Positions 24,971 through 34,864 of a stretch of 54,383 nt of DNA are shown piece by piece. This DNA is from Chryseobacterium gleum (GTDB taxonomy: Bacteria; Bacteroidota; Bacteroidia; Flavobacteriales; Flavobacteriaceae). Positions within the stretch are counted from its first letter, which is position 1, and every line of letters starts with the position of its first letter. The position numbers and the translations under genes are program-made. Location: the NCBI GenBank assembly GCA_945881885.1, contig CAMCVI010000012.1:1-54383 (forward strand). The letters are read 5' to 3'. The notes beneath the pieces were generated by a model, which worked only from the letters and a program-made list of their open reading frames with translations, had not been told where the DNA came from and did not search any database.

Positions 24971-27142
24971 ATGAGAAATTTTATAAGTGTCCTATTATTG
25001 TTGCTAACCACTTCAATATCAGTTGTTGCTCAACAAAAATTATCTTTAGAAGAAATTTGGGGCGGCGCTTTTAGAACAAAAGGCATGGACGAATTAAATG
25101 CCATGAAAAATACCAATCAATATACGGTGCTGAATTTTGATAGAAATTCTAAAACTATGCAAATTGATTTGTTTGATTATGCCACATTAAATAAAGTTGC
25201 AACCCTAATTGATACGAAAGATTTTGCAGCATTAACTTCAATTGACAGCTACACTTTTGATCAAGCTGAGAAAAAGATTTTAATTGCAACAAATACCGAG
25301 TCAATATTTAGACGATCATTTACCGCCAATTATTTTGTGTACGATATTGCATCTAAAAAATTATCAAAATTTACCGATAAAGCGATCCAGGAACCTGTGT
25401 TTTCATCAGATGGAAATAAAGTTGCTTATGCTTTTGAAAACAATTTATATGTTTTTGATTTACTTTTAAATAAAAAAACCCAAATTACTTCGGACGGTAA
25501 GAAAAACAGCATCATTAACGGAATTACAGATTGGGTTTACGAAGAAGAGTTTGCTTTTGTAAGGGCTTTCGATTGGAATACTGACGGAACTAAAATAGCC
25601 TTTATTCGTTTTGATGAAACGGATGTTCCAGAATTTTCAATGGACTTATACAATCAAGGTTTATATCCAACACAAGCTGTTTTTAAATACCCAAAAGCAG
25701 GGGAAAAAAACGCGGAAGTATCGTTGCATATTTATGATGTTGCTGCGACAAAAACTCAAAAAATTGATTTAAGCAATTATACCGATTTTTACATTGCAAG
25801 ATTAAAGTGGACAAATGATCAAAATCTTTTAAGCGCACAAATAATCAACCGCCATCAAGATAATTTAGATGTATTATTTGTAGATGGAAATTCAGGTAGT
25901 AAAAAAGTAATTTTAAACGAAAAAGACAAAGCTTATGTAGATGTAACGGATAACTTAACCTTTTTGAAAGACAATAGTTTTATTTGGACTTCAGAAAAAG
26001 ACGGCTTCAATCATATTTATTTTTACGATAAAACTGGAAAGTTGAAAAACCAAGTTACAAAAGGAAATTGGGATGTAACAGCTTATTATGGATTTGATGA
26101 AAAAAACAAAACAATTTATTATCAATCGGTTGAAAACGGTTCCATAAATAGAGATGTATATGCTATTTCAATTGACGGAAAAGCTAAAAAAAGACTTTCA
26201 ACCAAAACAGGAACAAATACGGCTACTTTTAGTCCAAACTTTCAATATTTTATAAACACCTATTCTAGTGCAACTTCCGCACCTTATTATTCTTTAAATG
26301 ATTCTAAAACCACTCAAGAGATTAAGAAAATTCAATCGAATGAAACTGTGGAAGAAAAATTAGCAAAATACAACGTAGCACCGAAGGAATTTTCAACCAT
26401 TACAACAGAAAAAGGACATGTTTTAAACACTTGGATGATCAAACCAAAAGATTTTGATGCAACTAAAAAATATCCTGTTTTTATGTTTCAATATTCTGGA
26501 CCAGGTTCACAACAAGTAGACAATGCTTGGAACGGAACGGACGATTATTGGTTTATGATGTTGGCACAAAAAGGATACATTGTAGCCTGTGTAGACGGAA
26601 GAGGAACAGGTTTTAAAGGGGCAGAATTTAAAAAATGCACGCAAAAAGAACTAGGAAAATACGAAGTAGAAGACCAAATTGATGCGGCTAAAGTTTTTGG
26701 AAAATATACTTTTGTAGACAAATCCAGAATTGGCATTTTCGGATGGTCGTTTGGTGGTTTTATGGCTGCTAATTGTGTTTTCCAAGGTGCAGATGTTTTC
26801 AAATCAGCTATTGCAGTTGCACCCGTAACGTCTTGGAGATATTATGATAGCATTTACACCGAAAGATACATGCAAACACCGCAAGAAAACGCAAGTGGTT
26901 ATGATAATAATTCGCCAATATCACACGTAAATAAATTGAAAGGCAACTTTTTATTAATTCACGGAACGGCTGATGATAATGTACACGTTCAAAATACTAT
27001 GAAAATGGTAGAAGCTTTAATACAAGCCAATAAACAATTTGATTGGGCGATTTACCCAGACAAAAATCACGGGATTTATGGTGGAAAAACCCGTTTACAA
27101 TTGTACACCAAAATGACTAACTTTATTTTAGAAAAACTATAA
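24971..27142 (+). CDS. Dipeptidyl peptidase IV-like serine peptidase (S9), exported
   Basis: A 723-residue prolyl oligopeptidase-family enzyme with a signal peptide (ISVLLLLLTTSISVVAQQ). The N-terminal ~450 residues form the eight-bladed propeller (DPP_IV_N; NGITDWVYEEEFAFVRAFDW carries the Glu pair that binds the peptide N-terminus). The C-terminal alpha/beta hydrolase has Ser in FGWSFGGFMAAN, Asp in HGTADDNVHVQN and His in YPDKNHGIYGG. It should release X-Pro dipeptides in the periplasm. It is followed after 2 bases by two peptide transporters, forming a peptide-use operon. Confidence 0.95.
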   Translation: MRNFISVLLLLLTTSISVVAQQKLSLEEIWGGAFRTKGMDELNAMKNTNQYTVLNFDRNSKTMQIDLFDYATLNKVATLIDTKDFAALTSIDSYTFDQAEKKILIATNTESIFRRSFTANYFVYDIASKKLSKFTDKAIQEPVFSSDGNKVAYAFENNLYVFDLLLNKKTQITSDGKKNSIINGITDWVYEEEFAFVRAFDWNTDGTKIAFIRFDETDVPEFSMDLYNQGLYPTQAVFKYPKAGEKNAEVSLHIYDVAATKTQKIDLSNYTDFYIARLKWTNDQNLLSAQIINRHQDNLDVLFVDGNSGSKKVILNEKDKAYVDVTDNLTFLKDNSFIWTSEKDGFNHIYFYDKTGKLKNQVTKGNWDVTAYYGFDEKNKTIYYQSVENGSINRDVYAISIDGKAKKRLSTKTGTNTATFSPNFQYFINTYSSATSAPYYSLNDSKTTQEIKKIQSNETVEEKLAKYNVAPKEFSTITTEKGHVLNTWMIKPKDFDATKKYPVFMFQYSGPGSQQVDNAWNGTDDYWFMMLAQKGYIVACVDGRGTGFKGAEFKKCTQKELGKYEVEDQIDAAKVFGKYTFVDKSRIGIFGWSFGGFMAANCVFQGADVFKSAIAVAPVTSWRYYDSIYTERYMQTPQENASGYDNNSPISHVNKLKGNFLLIHGTADDNVHVQNTMKMVEALIQANKQFDWAIYPDKNHGIYGGKTRLQLYTKMTNFILEKL

Positions 27143-27144
27143 TT

Positions 27145-28632
27145 ATGGCAATACACAAACCAAAATCAGTCGAAGAAATTCAAAACTTTGAGGGCAAATA
27201 TCCAAAACAGCTTTGGTATTTATTTTTTAGTGAAATGTGGGAACGTTTTTGTTTCTATGGAATGAGAGGAATGTTAACTTTCTTTATGGTTGATCAACTA
27301 TTAATGAAAGAAGACGTTGCAAATTTGCAATATGGAGCAACACAAGCATTTGTATACGCTTTTACATTTATAGGTGGGCTATTTGCAGATAAATTATTGG
27401 GATATAGAAAATCACTTTTTTGGGGTGGAATCATGATGATTATTGGTAGTGCAATTTTAGCTTTTGACCCACACCAATTTTTCTTTTTAGGAATATCATT
27501 CACAGTTATTGGAACTGGTTTTTTTAAACCAAACATTTCTACCATGGTTGGTGCTTTGTACAAAAACAATGACACTAGAAGAGATGCAGGTTTCTCATTA
27601 TTCTATTCTGGAATAAATGTTGGAGCATTATTAGGCGGTTATGCCTGTGTATACATTGGAAAAAGTTACTCTTGGAATCTAGCTTTTGGTCTAGCAGGGA
27701 TAGTAATGATAATTAGTTTAGTAACTTTTGTTTTTACACAAAAAAGCTTGTCAACAATTGGTGTTTCTCCTTTGTTGGGAATAGAAAAATCTAAGAGAAA
27801 GTTATACGAGTATTTAACCTATATAGGAACAATTGTTGCAATTCCATTAATTATGATAATGGTTTCAAATCCACAATACACAGATATATTTATGTATTCA
27901 ATTGGACCATTAACATTATTATATTTGTTTTATGAAATGCGAAATTTTACAATCCAAGAAAATAAAAAATTAATTGCAGCTTTAGTTTTCATACTATTTT
28001 CTGTGCTGTTTTGGGCATTTTTTGAGCAAAGTGGAGGCTCACTAAGCTTATTTGCTGCAAATAATTTAGATGACAAAATTCTAGGTGTAAAATTTGATCC
28101 AAACGGAATTAACAACGCCTCAAATTCATTATTTGTAATTATTTTTGCTCCAATAATTGGATTATTATGGTTGTGGTTAAGTAATAGAAAATTTGAACCT
28201 AACACAGTTGTAAAATTCGGATTAGGATTTTTATTTTTAGCTATAGCATTTTATGTTTTTTATGCAACGCGCTTTTTTGCTAATGCACAAGGAATGACAT
28301 CATTGGAAGTATTTACAATTGCCTATTTAATTATTACTTTTGGAGAATTATGTCTCTCACCGATTGGATTGTCTATTATGACAAAGTTGTCTCCAATAAA
28401 ATTGCAAGGTGTAATGATGGGGTTGTGGTTTTTAGCTAGTGCTTACGGTCAATATGTAGCTGGAATTTTAGGGGCTGGAATGGCTAAAGCAAATGAAAAT
28501 GCAACAAAAGTTGAAAAATTAATAGCATATACAGATGGATACCAACAATTAGCGATTTATGCAGTTGTTGCAGGAGTTGTACTTATTGCAATATCCCCAA
28601 TTGTTAGAAAATTAATGCAGGAAGTTAAATAA
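27145..28632 (+). CDS. Proton-dependent oligopeptide transporter (POT/PTR2 family), copy 1
   Basis: A 495-residue inner-membrane MFS transporter that imports di- and tripeptides with protons. The N-terminal signature FSEMWERFCFYGMRGMLTFF contains the ExxER-like proton-coupling motif of POTs; FYSGINVGALLGGY is the PTR2 signature. About 14 membrane helices are suggested. It begins 2 bases after the DPP IV stop and precedes a second POT gene, so peptides freed in the periplasm would be imported directly. Confidence 0.95.
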   Translation: MAIHKPKSVEEIQNFEGKYPKQLWYLFFSEMWERFCFYGMRGMLTFFMVDQLLMKEDVANLQYGATQAFVYAFTFIGGLFADKLLGYRKSLFWGGIMMIIGSAILAFDPHQFFFLGISFTVIGTGFFKPNISTMVGALYKNNDTRRDAGFSLFYSGINVGALLGGYACVYIGKSYSWNLAFGLAGIVMIISLVTFVFTQKSLSTIGVSPLLGIEKSKRKLYEYLTYIGTIVAIPLIMIMVSNPQYTDIFMYSIGPLTLLYLFYEMRNFTIQENKKLIAALVFILFSVLFWAFFEQSGGSLSLFAANNLDDKILGVKFDPNGINNASNSLFVIIFAPIIGLLWLWLSNRKFEPNTVVKFGLGFLFLAIAFYVFYATRFFANAQGMTSLEVFTIAYLIITFGELCLSPIGLSIMTKLSPIKLQGVMMGLWFLASAYGQYVAGILGAGMAKANENATKVEKLIAYTDGYQQLAIYAVVAGVVLIAISPIVRKLMQEVK

Positions 28633-28648
28633 ACTAAAAAACCAAATT

Positions 28649-30397
28649 ATGATTAAAGAAAACTCAACCGATCAATTTTTTAAAAGTACCGTTTTAGGCC
28701 ACCCAAGTGGTTTGTTTGTCCTGTTTTTCACCGAAATGTGGGAACGATTCTCTTTCTACGGAATGCGAGCACTTTTGGTAATGTTTTTCACTTCGACTGC
28801 ATTAAACGGTGGTTGGGATTGGACACGTGAGCAAGCAATGGCACTTTTTGGTTCATATGTAGGTTTAGTATATCTTTCCACTATGATGGGTGGCTATTTT
28901 GCCGATAAAAAAATTGGCTATAGATGGGCTGTTGTAATTGGTGCGTTATTAATGACCCTTGGTCATGGCTCCATGGCTTTAGAAAGTCCTTTTTTCATTT
29001 ATACAGGATTAATATTATTGGTTTTTGGAAACGGATTTTTTAAGCCAAATATGACTTCAATTGTTTCTGAAATGTACAAAGACCGACCAGAAAAAAAAGA
29101 CGGAGCTTACACTATTTTTTATATGGGTGTAAATTCTGGAGCATTCTTCGGAATTGTACTTTGTGGTTATCTTGGAGAACAAGTAGGTTGGAATTGGGGA
29201 TTCGGTTTAGCAGGCGTCTTCATGCTTTTTGGATTAATTCAATTTTGGCTATCTCAAAATATTTTTGGCGACATTGGTTTAAAACCTGTTAAAAAAGAAG
29301 TGGCATTAACTGACGAAAACAATGATAAATTAAATCCATTCCCTGTTTGGCAATTAGGTTTAATAGGTATAATGACCGTATTTGGGTTAGTTTGGATTGT
29401 TTTTGAACCCGCAAAAATTATTACAAACGGTACTTTAGATATTTTTAATTTTGAACTGATGGGATTATCAGGTAATAATTTTACTATATTAGTTGCTATC
29501 TTATTATTCCTTTTCCTATTAGCTTATAGAATAATGAGTTACTCGCAAATTACAAAAGAAAAAATGATCGCGGTTTCCTTTTTTGCCTTCTTAACTATTT
29601 TCTTTTGGGCTATTTTTGAACAATCTCCAGGGACGTTAACCATTTTTGCAAACGATTATACCAATAGAATTTTAGATGGAGATGCTGGAATGATTTTTAA
29701 ATTTGTTAATGCTGGTATTGTTGTAGTTCCATTAGCAATTATTACATGGGTTTTATTTATGTTATTTAAACAAACATTCGCAAAATATGCAGTAGCTAAT
29801 TTAGTATTAGCTTCTAGTTTTGTTATTATTTGGGGAATAGCAATTTGGATGCTAAAAAATCAATTTTCTGAAGATTCATTAGAAGTTCCTGCTTCATGGT
29901 TCTCGTCACTAAATTCTTTGTATATTATTGCTCTTGCGCCTTTGTTTTCAAAATGGTGGGAAAGTAAATATAATCCATCTGCTAATATGAAATACGCTTT
30001 AGGAATGGTGTTTTTAGCAGTCGGAATGATAACGGTTGCCATTGGAGCTGACGGAATAGAACCAGGTGCAAAAACAGCTTCTGTAAGTATGATTTATCTA
30101 ATTTTAGTATATCTTTTTATTACTATGGCAGAACTTTGTATTTCTCCAGTTGGTTTATCTTATGTTAGTAAATTAGTGCCCGCTAGAATGATTGCAATGA
30201 TGTTTGGAATTTGGTATTTAGCCGTTGCAATTGGGATGAAAGGCGCTGCTAAATTTGGTGAAAACATTGATAAAATTGCCGACGAAAAAGGATTGAGTTA
30301 TTTCTTTTGGATGTTAGCTATTATTTCATTGATTGTTGCTTTACTTTCATTTATTATGTCACCAATTATTAAAAAATTAATGCACGGTGTTAGATAA
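28649..30397 (+). CDS. Proton-dependent oligopeptide transporter (POT/PTR2 family), copy 2
   Basis: A 582-residue paralogue of the preceding transporter with the same signatures (FTEMWERFSFYGMRALLVMF, FYMGVNSGAFFG, FWAIFEQSPGTLTIFA). It is longer because of an extra hydrophobic segment in the middle (about residues 225-310), typical of bacterial POTs with inserted helices. It lies 16 bases after copy 1. The two copies are clearly diverged, suggesting different peptide preferences. Confidence 0.95.
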   Translation: MIKENSTDQFFKSTVLGHPSGLFVLFFTEMWERFSFYGMRALLVMFFTSTALNGGWDWTREQAMALFGSYVGLVYLSTMMGGYFADKKIGYRWAVVIGALLMTLGHGSMALESPFFIYTGLILLVFGNGFFKPNMTSIVSEMYKDRPEKKDGAYTIFYMGVNSGAFFGIVLCGYLGEQVGWNWGFGLAGVFMLFGLIQFWLSQNIFGDIGLKPVKKEVALTDENNDKLNPFPVWQLGLIGIMTVFGLVWIVFEPAKIITNGTLDIFNFELMGLSGNNFTILVAILLFLFLLAYRIMSYSQITKEKMIAVSFFAFLTIFFWAIFEQSPGTLTIFANDYTNRILDGDAGMIFKFVNAGIVVVPLAIITWVLFMLFKQTFAKYAVANLVLASSFVIIWGIAIWMLKNQFSEDSLEVPASWFSSLNSLYIIALAPLFSKWWESKYNPSANMKYALGMVFLAVGMITVAIGADGIEPGAKTASVSMIYLILVYLFITMAELCISPVGLSYVSKLVPARMIAMMFGIWYLAVAIGMKGAAKFGENIDKIADEKGLSYFFWMLAIISLIVALLSFIMSPIIKKLMHGVR

Positions 30398-30414
30398 ATA
30401 ACAAAACTTGATAC

Positions 30415-30432
30415 TAAATTTGCTTATTTTTG
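30415..30432 (+). promoter_or_regulatory. Two overlapping candidate -7 boxes before the thioredoxin-like gene
   Basis: TAAATTTG at 30415-30422 and TATTTTTG at 30425-30432 both match TAnnTTTG. They cover an in-frame ATG at 30430 and so support the ATG at 30451 as the true start. Confidence 0.5.
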
Positions 30433-30450
30433 TTTTATAAAATAAAGAAT

Positions 30451-30912
30451 ATGAAAAAAATAATTTTAACAATCACTTTTTTAATTAGTGGATTTATCGC
30501 TCAAAGTCAGGAATTAAAGTGGCACACAGATGTATCTGTTGCTTCCGATTTATCTATAAAAGAAAACAAACCTATGTTTTTATTTTTCACAGGTTCAGAT
30601 TGGTGTGGTTGGTGTATTCGATTACAAAAAGAAGTTTTTAGAACCCCAGAATTTGTAAAATGGGCTTCAAAGAATGTAATTTTAGTAGAACTAGACTTCC
30701 CAAGAAAAAACGAACAAACAGATGCAGTAAAATCACAAAATGCACAATTACAACAACAATTACAAGTTAGAGGCTATCCTACGGTTTGGTTTGTAAGCGC
30801 TACGAAAACAGCTGACGCAAAAGTAAATTTAAATGCACTTGGAAGTTCAGGTTATGTAGCTGGCGGCCCGCAAGTATGGTTAGAAGGCGCTAATAAAATT
30901 ATCAAAAAGTAA
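30451..30912 (+). CDS. Exported thioredoxin-like protein (thioredoxin_7 type)
   Basis: About 153 residues with a signal peptide (KKIILTITFLISGFIAQSQ) and a thioredoxin fold. The active site is GSDWCGWCIRLQKEV (CxxC), followed by TPEFVKWASKNVILVELDF and the cis-Pro loop VRGYPTVWFVS. Such proteins act as periplasmic disulfide reductases or chaperone-like factors. The start at 30451 is chosen because the signal peptide begins there and -7 boxes cover the upstream ATG. It lies downstream of the peptide-transport operon with its own promoter candidates. Confidence 0.9.
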   Translation: MKKIILTITFLISGFIAQSQELKWHTDVSVASDLSIKENKPMFLFFTGSDWCGWCIRLQKEVFRTPEFVKWASKNVILVELDFPRKNEQTDAVKSQNAQLQQQLQVRGYPTVWFVSATKTADAKVNLNALGSSGYVAGGPQVWLEGANKIIKK

Positions 30913-30916
30913 TAAT

Positions 30917-32926
30917 TTACTTCAATCTATAAAATCCCTTTTCAACAGTGGCATGAAAAGGGATTTTTTCTTGCTCGCAAGTTGCCTTCCAAAGTTTTAT
31001 ATAATTTTTATAATTAGAACCATCAGCAATAATTTGATCGGGTTTAATTGTTGAAATTAAACGTTTCAGATTAATTTTTGGCGATTGAATTAGCAACACA
31101 ATATCTGGTTTTTGTTTAGTATTATAAACTCCCGAACTGTCAACACAAAGAATTTTTTTATTAAAATTAAAAACATTTTTAATAGGTACTATTCGGTAAT
31201 TTTTAACAAACTTTCCTCTTGTATACGTTTCAATTGATGATTTAGAATTGGCAAAATCATCTGTGTAAAAAATAGATTCGTTATTTTTTGTTTCAACAAA
31301 AAGCGTGTTTTTCATGATATTAAAAATACCAAATTCATTATTATTTTTTTCACTAGAATTAAGATAAAAATAACCCAACTGAAAAATAAAAACGGCAATT
31401 AATATAGGTTTTAAATTTTTAATTTTTGAATAATAAATAAAATGAAGAATTGTGCCAATAATTAAATACAATAACAAAACTAACACTTCATGAAAAGCAA
31501 TATTTCTGATAATGAAAACATCAAATTTTACAATCCAAGCAGTAAAAGTATTCATTATTTCGATTAAAAAATTGACTAAAATGCTCAAATATATAGCCAA
31601 TTTCGGTATCAAAAAATTAAAAGGAATCAATGCCAATCCTAAAATTAAAATAAGACTAGAAAGTGGAATCGCAATTAAATTGGCAAATAAAAACAATAAA
31701 GGAAATTGTCCGAAATAATATAATATTAGGGGTAAAACACCCATTTGAGCCACCAAAGAAATAAGTAATAGTTCTTTAGTTTTTAAAATAATTTTGTTCT
31801 TAGCATAACTATATTTTCTAACAAATGGCTGAAAAATTACAATGCTAATTACAGCTGCAAAACTCAATTGAAATCCAACATCAAAAAGATAATTTGGATT
31901 ATAAACTAACAATAGTAAAGCAGAAACAGCTAAAGAATTGTAAATATTAGATTGTCTATTAACAATTTTTGCTAAAGCAACCACTGAAAACATAACCGCC
32001 GCACGAACAATTGAAGCAGAAAATCCAGCTAAAATTGCATAAAACCATAACGCACTTAATGAAATTAAAAAAATATACAATTTCCCTTTTTTAAGTCGAA
32101 GTAATGGTTTGGTTAGCCAAAGTATAATTCCGTAAATTAATGCAATATGTAATCCTGAAATGGCCAAAATATGCATAATTCCTGCTTGTTTGTAATTCGA
32201 GCTGATTTCTTTGGACAATTCGGTTTTTTCACCAAAAAGCAAAGCCATTAGTAGATTGTAATTGTCTGCTTTGAAGCTTTGTAAAGCGTAACTTTTTAAT
32301 AATTTAGATTTAATTAAATTGATATAATAATAAAAATTAGTATCCTTTGAAACAAAAATTGTATTTGTTTCTTTGATTTTAATTTCATGAAAAACATTCT
32401 GATTTTTTAAATACTTAGCATAATCAAATTGATTCGGATTTAATGCGTTTTGAATTATTTTTGGCGTTTCATATAACTTTATTTTGTTGCCAACTTCTAT
32501 TTCCTTGTTTAGCTTTTTTGGCACATAAAGGATAATTTTACCAATACAATTTTGGGTATTAATTTGCGCTGTTTTTAAAACAAATTTATCATAATACGTA
32601 GTGGATTTTAACTTTTCAGAGACCACACCTTGAACGATATTTTTTTCTGAAATAAAATTAGAAAGATGTGATTTTGAATTAATTTGAACATTGAAATAAC
32701 TTGCCAGCGCACCTAAATTTAAGCACAAAAGCACTACAAAACTTTCAAAAAATAAGGCATTTAATTTCTTTTTGATATTTAAATAATATCCAATGCAAAA
32801 ACAAATTACATTTAAAAAAAGTCCAATTAAAATATAAAATAATGTAATTGGTAAATAATATTGAATTACAATTCCAATACTAAAACCGCCAAGTATGGGA
32901 ACTATTGGGAATTTAATAAATTTCAT
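30917..32926 (-). CDS. ComEC/Rec2 family competence-type membrane protein
   Basis: A 669-residue inner-membrane protein. N-terminal helices (residues ~1-70) precede a DUF4131-like OB segment (LSNFISEKNIVQGVVSEKLK) and the Competence domain with the core ALLFGEKTELSKEISSNYKQ, GIMHILAISGLHIALIYG and GFSASIVRAAVMFS, which forms the DNA-uptake channel in competent bacteria. The C-terminal region (~residues 540-669) is a reduced remnant of the metallo-beta-lactamase domain without an HxHxDH motif, the usual form in Bacteroidota. Whether it imports DNA here is unknown. Confidence 0.92.
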   Translation of the reverse strand: MKFIKFPIVPILGGFSIGIVIQYYLPITLFYILIGLFLNVICFCIGYYLNIKKKLNALFFESFVVLLCLNLGALASYFNVQINSKSHLSNFISEKNIVQGVVSEKLKSTTYYDKFVLKTAQINTQNCIGKIILYVPKKLNKEIEVGNKIKLYETPKIIQNALNPNQFDYAKYLKNQNVFHEIKIKETNTIFVSKDTNFYYYINLIKSKLLKSYALQSFKADNYNLLMALLFGEKTELSKEISSNYKQAGIMHILAISGLHIALIYGIILWLTKPLLRLKKGKLYIFLISLSALWFYAILAGFSASIVRAAVMFSVVALAKIVNRQSNIYNSLAVSALLLLVYNPNYLFDVGFQLSFAAVISIVIFQPFVRKYSYAKNKIILKTKELLLISLVAQMGVLPLILYYFGQFPLLFLFANLIAIPLSSLILILGLALIPFNFLIPKLAIYLSILVNFLIEIMNTFTAWIVKFDVFIIRNIAFHEVLVLLLYLIIGTILHFIYYSKIKNLKPILIAVFIFQLGYFYLNSSEKNNNEFGIFNIMKNTLFVETKNNESIFYTDDFANSKSSIETYTRGKFVKNYRIVPIKNVFNFNKKILCVDSSGVYNTKQKPDIVLLIQSPKINLKRLISTIKPDQIIADGSNYKNYIKLWKATCEQEKIPFHATVEKGFYRLK

Positions 32927-33008
32927 CAGAAAGTAGGTTAATTAAAACTAGAAAAACAATAGGGAGTTGTTTTTCAGTAAAAAAATGTTGAAATTAAGGA
33001 ACTAAAAT

Positions 33009-33680
33009 TTACTCTAAAATTCTATTAACACCAACAAAAGTTCTTGCATAATAGCCTTCAGAAGTAGAGGAATAAACTACCCCACTACTTGTAGAGGAAT
33101 GAATGAATTTGATAATCCCGTCTGTATTTTCTGTTACTATTCCAACATGACTAATGTAGCTGCCATTGGTTTTAAAAAAAATTAAATCGCCAGCTTTGGC
33201 ATCTTTTTTTAAGATACGTTTTCCAATTTGCGCCATTTCTGCCGAATTTCTTGGCAATGAAATATCAAATTGATTTAGTGTATAATTTACAAAACCTGAA
33301 CAATCAAAACCAGCCGGAGTGGAACCTCCTCCTCTATATGGCGACCCTAAACTTTCTGCCGCAACATTAAGAATTTGTTGTTTAATATAATCTGAAACTT
33401 CAAATGTGGGTGTGAAATCTTGTGGTGTTTCTTCTTCTACAACTACTTTTATTTTGGATTGTGCAATGCTATCTTGAGTAGCTTTATATTTCGCTTTTTC
33501 AATAGCTTTTATTTCTTTTTTTGTAGGTTTAACAGGTTTTTCTAATCCTGTTTTTTCAGTAAATGAATAACTACCTGTTTTTTGAGCCACTTGTTTGGAA
33601 GTAACAATGGCGGGCTTCTGAAGGGATTTACAACTATACAAAAAAATAGTTAGTAGGAAAATATAAATAGATTTTTTCAT
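33009..33680 (-). CDS. NlpC/P60 family peptidoglycan peptidase, lipoprotein
   Basis: A 223-residue C40 cysteine peptidase. The N-terminus is a lipoprotein signal (IYIFLLTIFLYSCKSL). A Lys/Glu-rich linker precedes the catalytic domain from about residue 95: Cys in PAGFDCSGFVNYTL, His in YISHVGIVTENT and the third polar residue in IKFIHSSTSSGV. It should cut gamma-D-Glu-diaminopimelate bonds in murein stem peptides. It lies about 35 bases upstream of lpxB on the same strand's downstream side; both are envelope genes. Confidence 0.93.
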   Translation of the reverse strand: MKKSIYIFLLTIFLYSCKSLQKPAIVTSKQVAQKTGSYSFTEKTGLEKPVKPTKKEIKAIEKAKYKATQDSIAQSKIKVVVEEETPQDFTPTFEVSDYIKQQILNVAAESLGSPYRGGGSTPAGFDCSGFVNYTLNQFDISLPRNSAEMAQIGKRILKKDAKAGDLIFFKTNGSYISHVGIVTENTDGIIKFIHSSTSSGVVYSSTSEGYYARTFVGVNRILE

Positions 33681-33715
33681 TTTTTTGGGGTTTTTATGAA
33701 GTCTAAATTTACAAA

Positions 33716-34831
33716 TTATATTTTAATTGAAGAAATTATACCGTTCGCTGTTTTTTCACTTGCGCCTTTTCCTCCTAGTTTTTGTTCTAAAATTTCGTAT
33801 TCATTTTGAATGATTTCTCTGGATTTTCCTGATAAAATTTTGTGCAACTCGATTTCTAAATTATTGGTATTTAACTCATTTTGAATTAGTTCTTTCACCA
33901 CTTCTTTATCCATAATTAAATTAACTAAAGAAATAAACTTCAACGTAATGATTCGTTTTGCAATTTCGTAGGAGATTTTATTTGCTTTGTAACAAACTAT
34001 TTGTGGCACTTTAAATAATGCTGTTTCTAAAGTAGCCGTTCCCGAAGTTACTAAAGCAGCGTGAGAAACACTAAGTAAATCGTAGGTTTTGTTACTTACA
34101 AATTTTACATTTTCTGTGGTTAAAAATGAATTATAAAACGAATATTCTTGACTTGGCGCGCCAGCAATTACAAATTGATAATCAGGAAATTTAGCTACAA
34201 CCGAGAGCATAATGGAAAGCATTTTTTCAATTTCTTGCTTTCTGCTTCCAGGTAATAAAGCTATGATAGGCTGGTTGGTTAAATCATTTTCTTTAGTAAA
34301 TTGTTCAAAAGTAATTGCTTCTCGATCTGCAATCGCATCAATTAATGGATGTCCTACAAACTCAACTGGAAAATGATGTTTTTTCTCGTAAAAATCTTTT
34401 TCAAAAGGCAAAATCACGTACATTTTATCTACATCTCTTTTGATTTCTTTGATACGATTTTCCTTCCACGCCCATATTTGAGGAGAAATATAATACTGAT
34501 TTTGAATGCCTAATTTCTTAGCCCATTTCGCAATTCGCATATTGAAACCAGGATAATCTATGTAAATTATAGTATCTGGCTGAAACTGCAAAATATCCTT
34601 TTTACAAACAGAAATATTACCTAAAATAGTTCGCAAATTCATAATCACTTCGGCAAAACCCATAAATGCTAATTCGCGATAATGTTTTACCAAAGTGCCG
34701 CCCACATTTTGCATTAAATCGCCACCCCAAAAACGAATTTCTGCAGTTGGATCTTTAGCTAAAATAGCTTTCATTAAGTTGGAACCGTGTAAATCGCCTG
34801 ACGCTTCACCAGCTATTATGTAATATTTCAT
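33716..34831 (-). CDS. lpxB: Lipid-A-disaccharide synthase
   Basis: LpxB joins UDP-2,3-diacylglucosamine and lipid X to form the lipid A disaccharide at the inner membrane. The 371-residue GT19 protein starts MKYYIIAGEASGDLHGSNLM, the diagnostic N-terminus; IYIDYPGFNMRIAKWAK and ALLPGSRKQEIEKML are the other conserved blocks, and LVTSGTATLETALFKVPQIV is the UDP-binding segment. The ATG at 34831 is preferred to that at 34840 because it matches the family start. It shows that the organism makes lipopolysaccharide. Confidence 0.97.
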   Translation of the reverse strand: MKYYIIAGEASGDLHGSNLMKAILAKDPTAEIRFWGGDLMQNVGGTLVKHYRELAFMGFAEVIMNLRTILGNISVCKKDILQFQPDTIIYIDYPGFNMRIAKWAKKLGIQNQYYISPQIWAWKENRIKEIKRDVDKMYVILPFEKDFYEKKHHFPVEFVGHPLIDAIADREAITFEQFTKENDLTNQPIIALLPGSRKQEIEKMLSIMLSVVAKFPDYQFVIAGAPSQEYSFYNSFLTTENVKFVSNKTYDLLSVSHAALVTSGTATLETALFKVPQIVCYKANKISYEIAKRIITLKFISLVNLIMDKEVVKELIQNELNTNNLEIELHKILSGKSREIIQNEYEILEQKLGGKGASEKTANGIISSIKI

Positions 34832-34864
34832 TATGATCAATTAATTGGCTAAGATAAAATATTT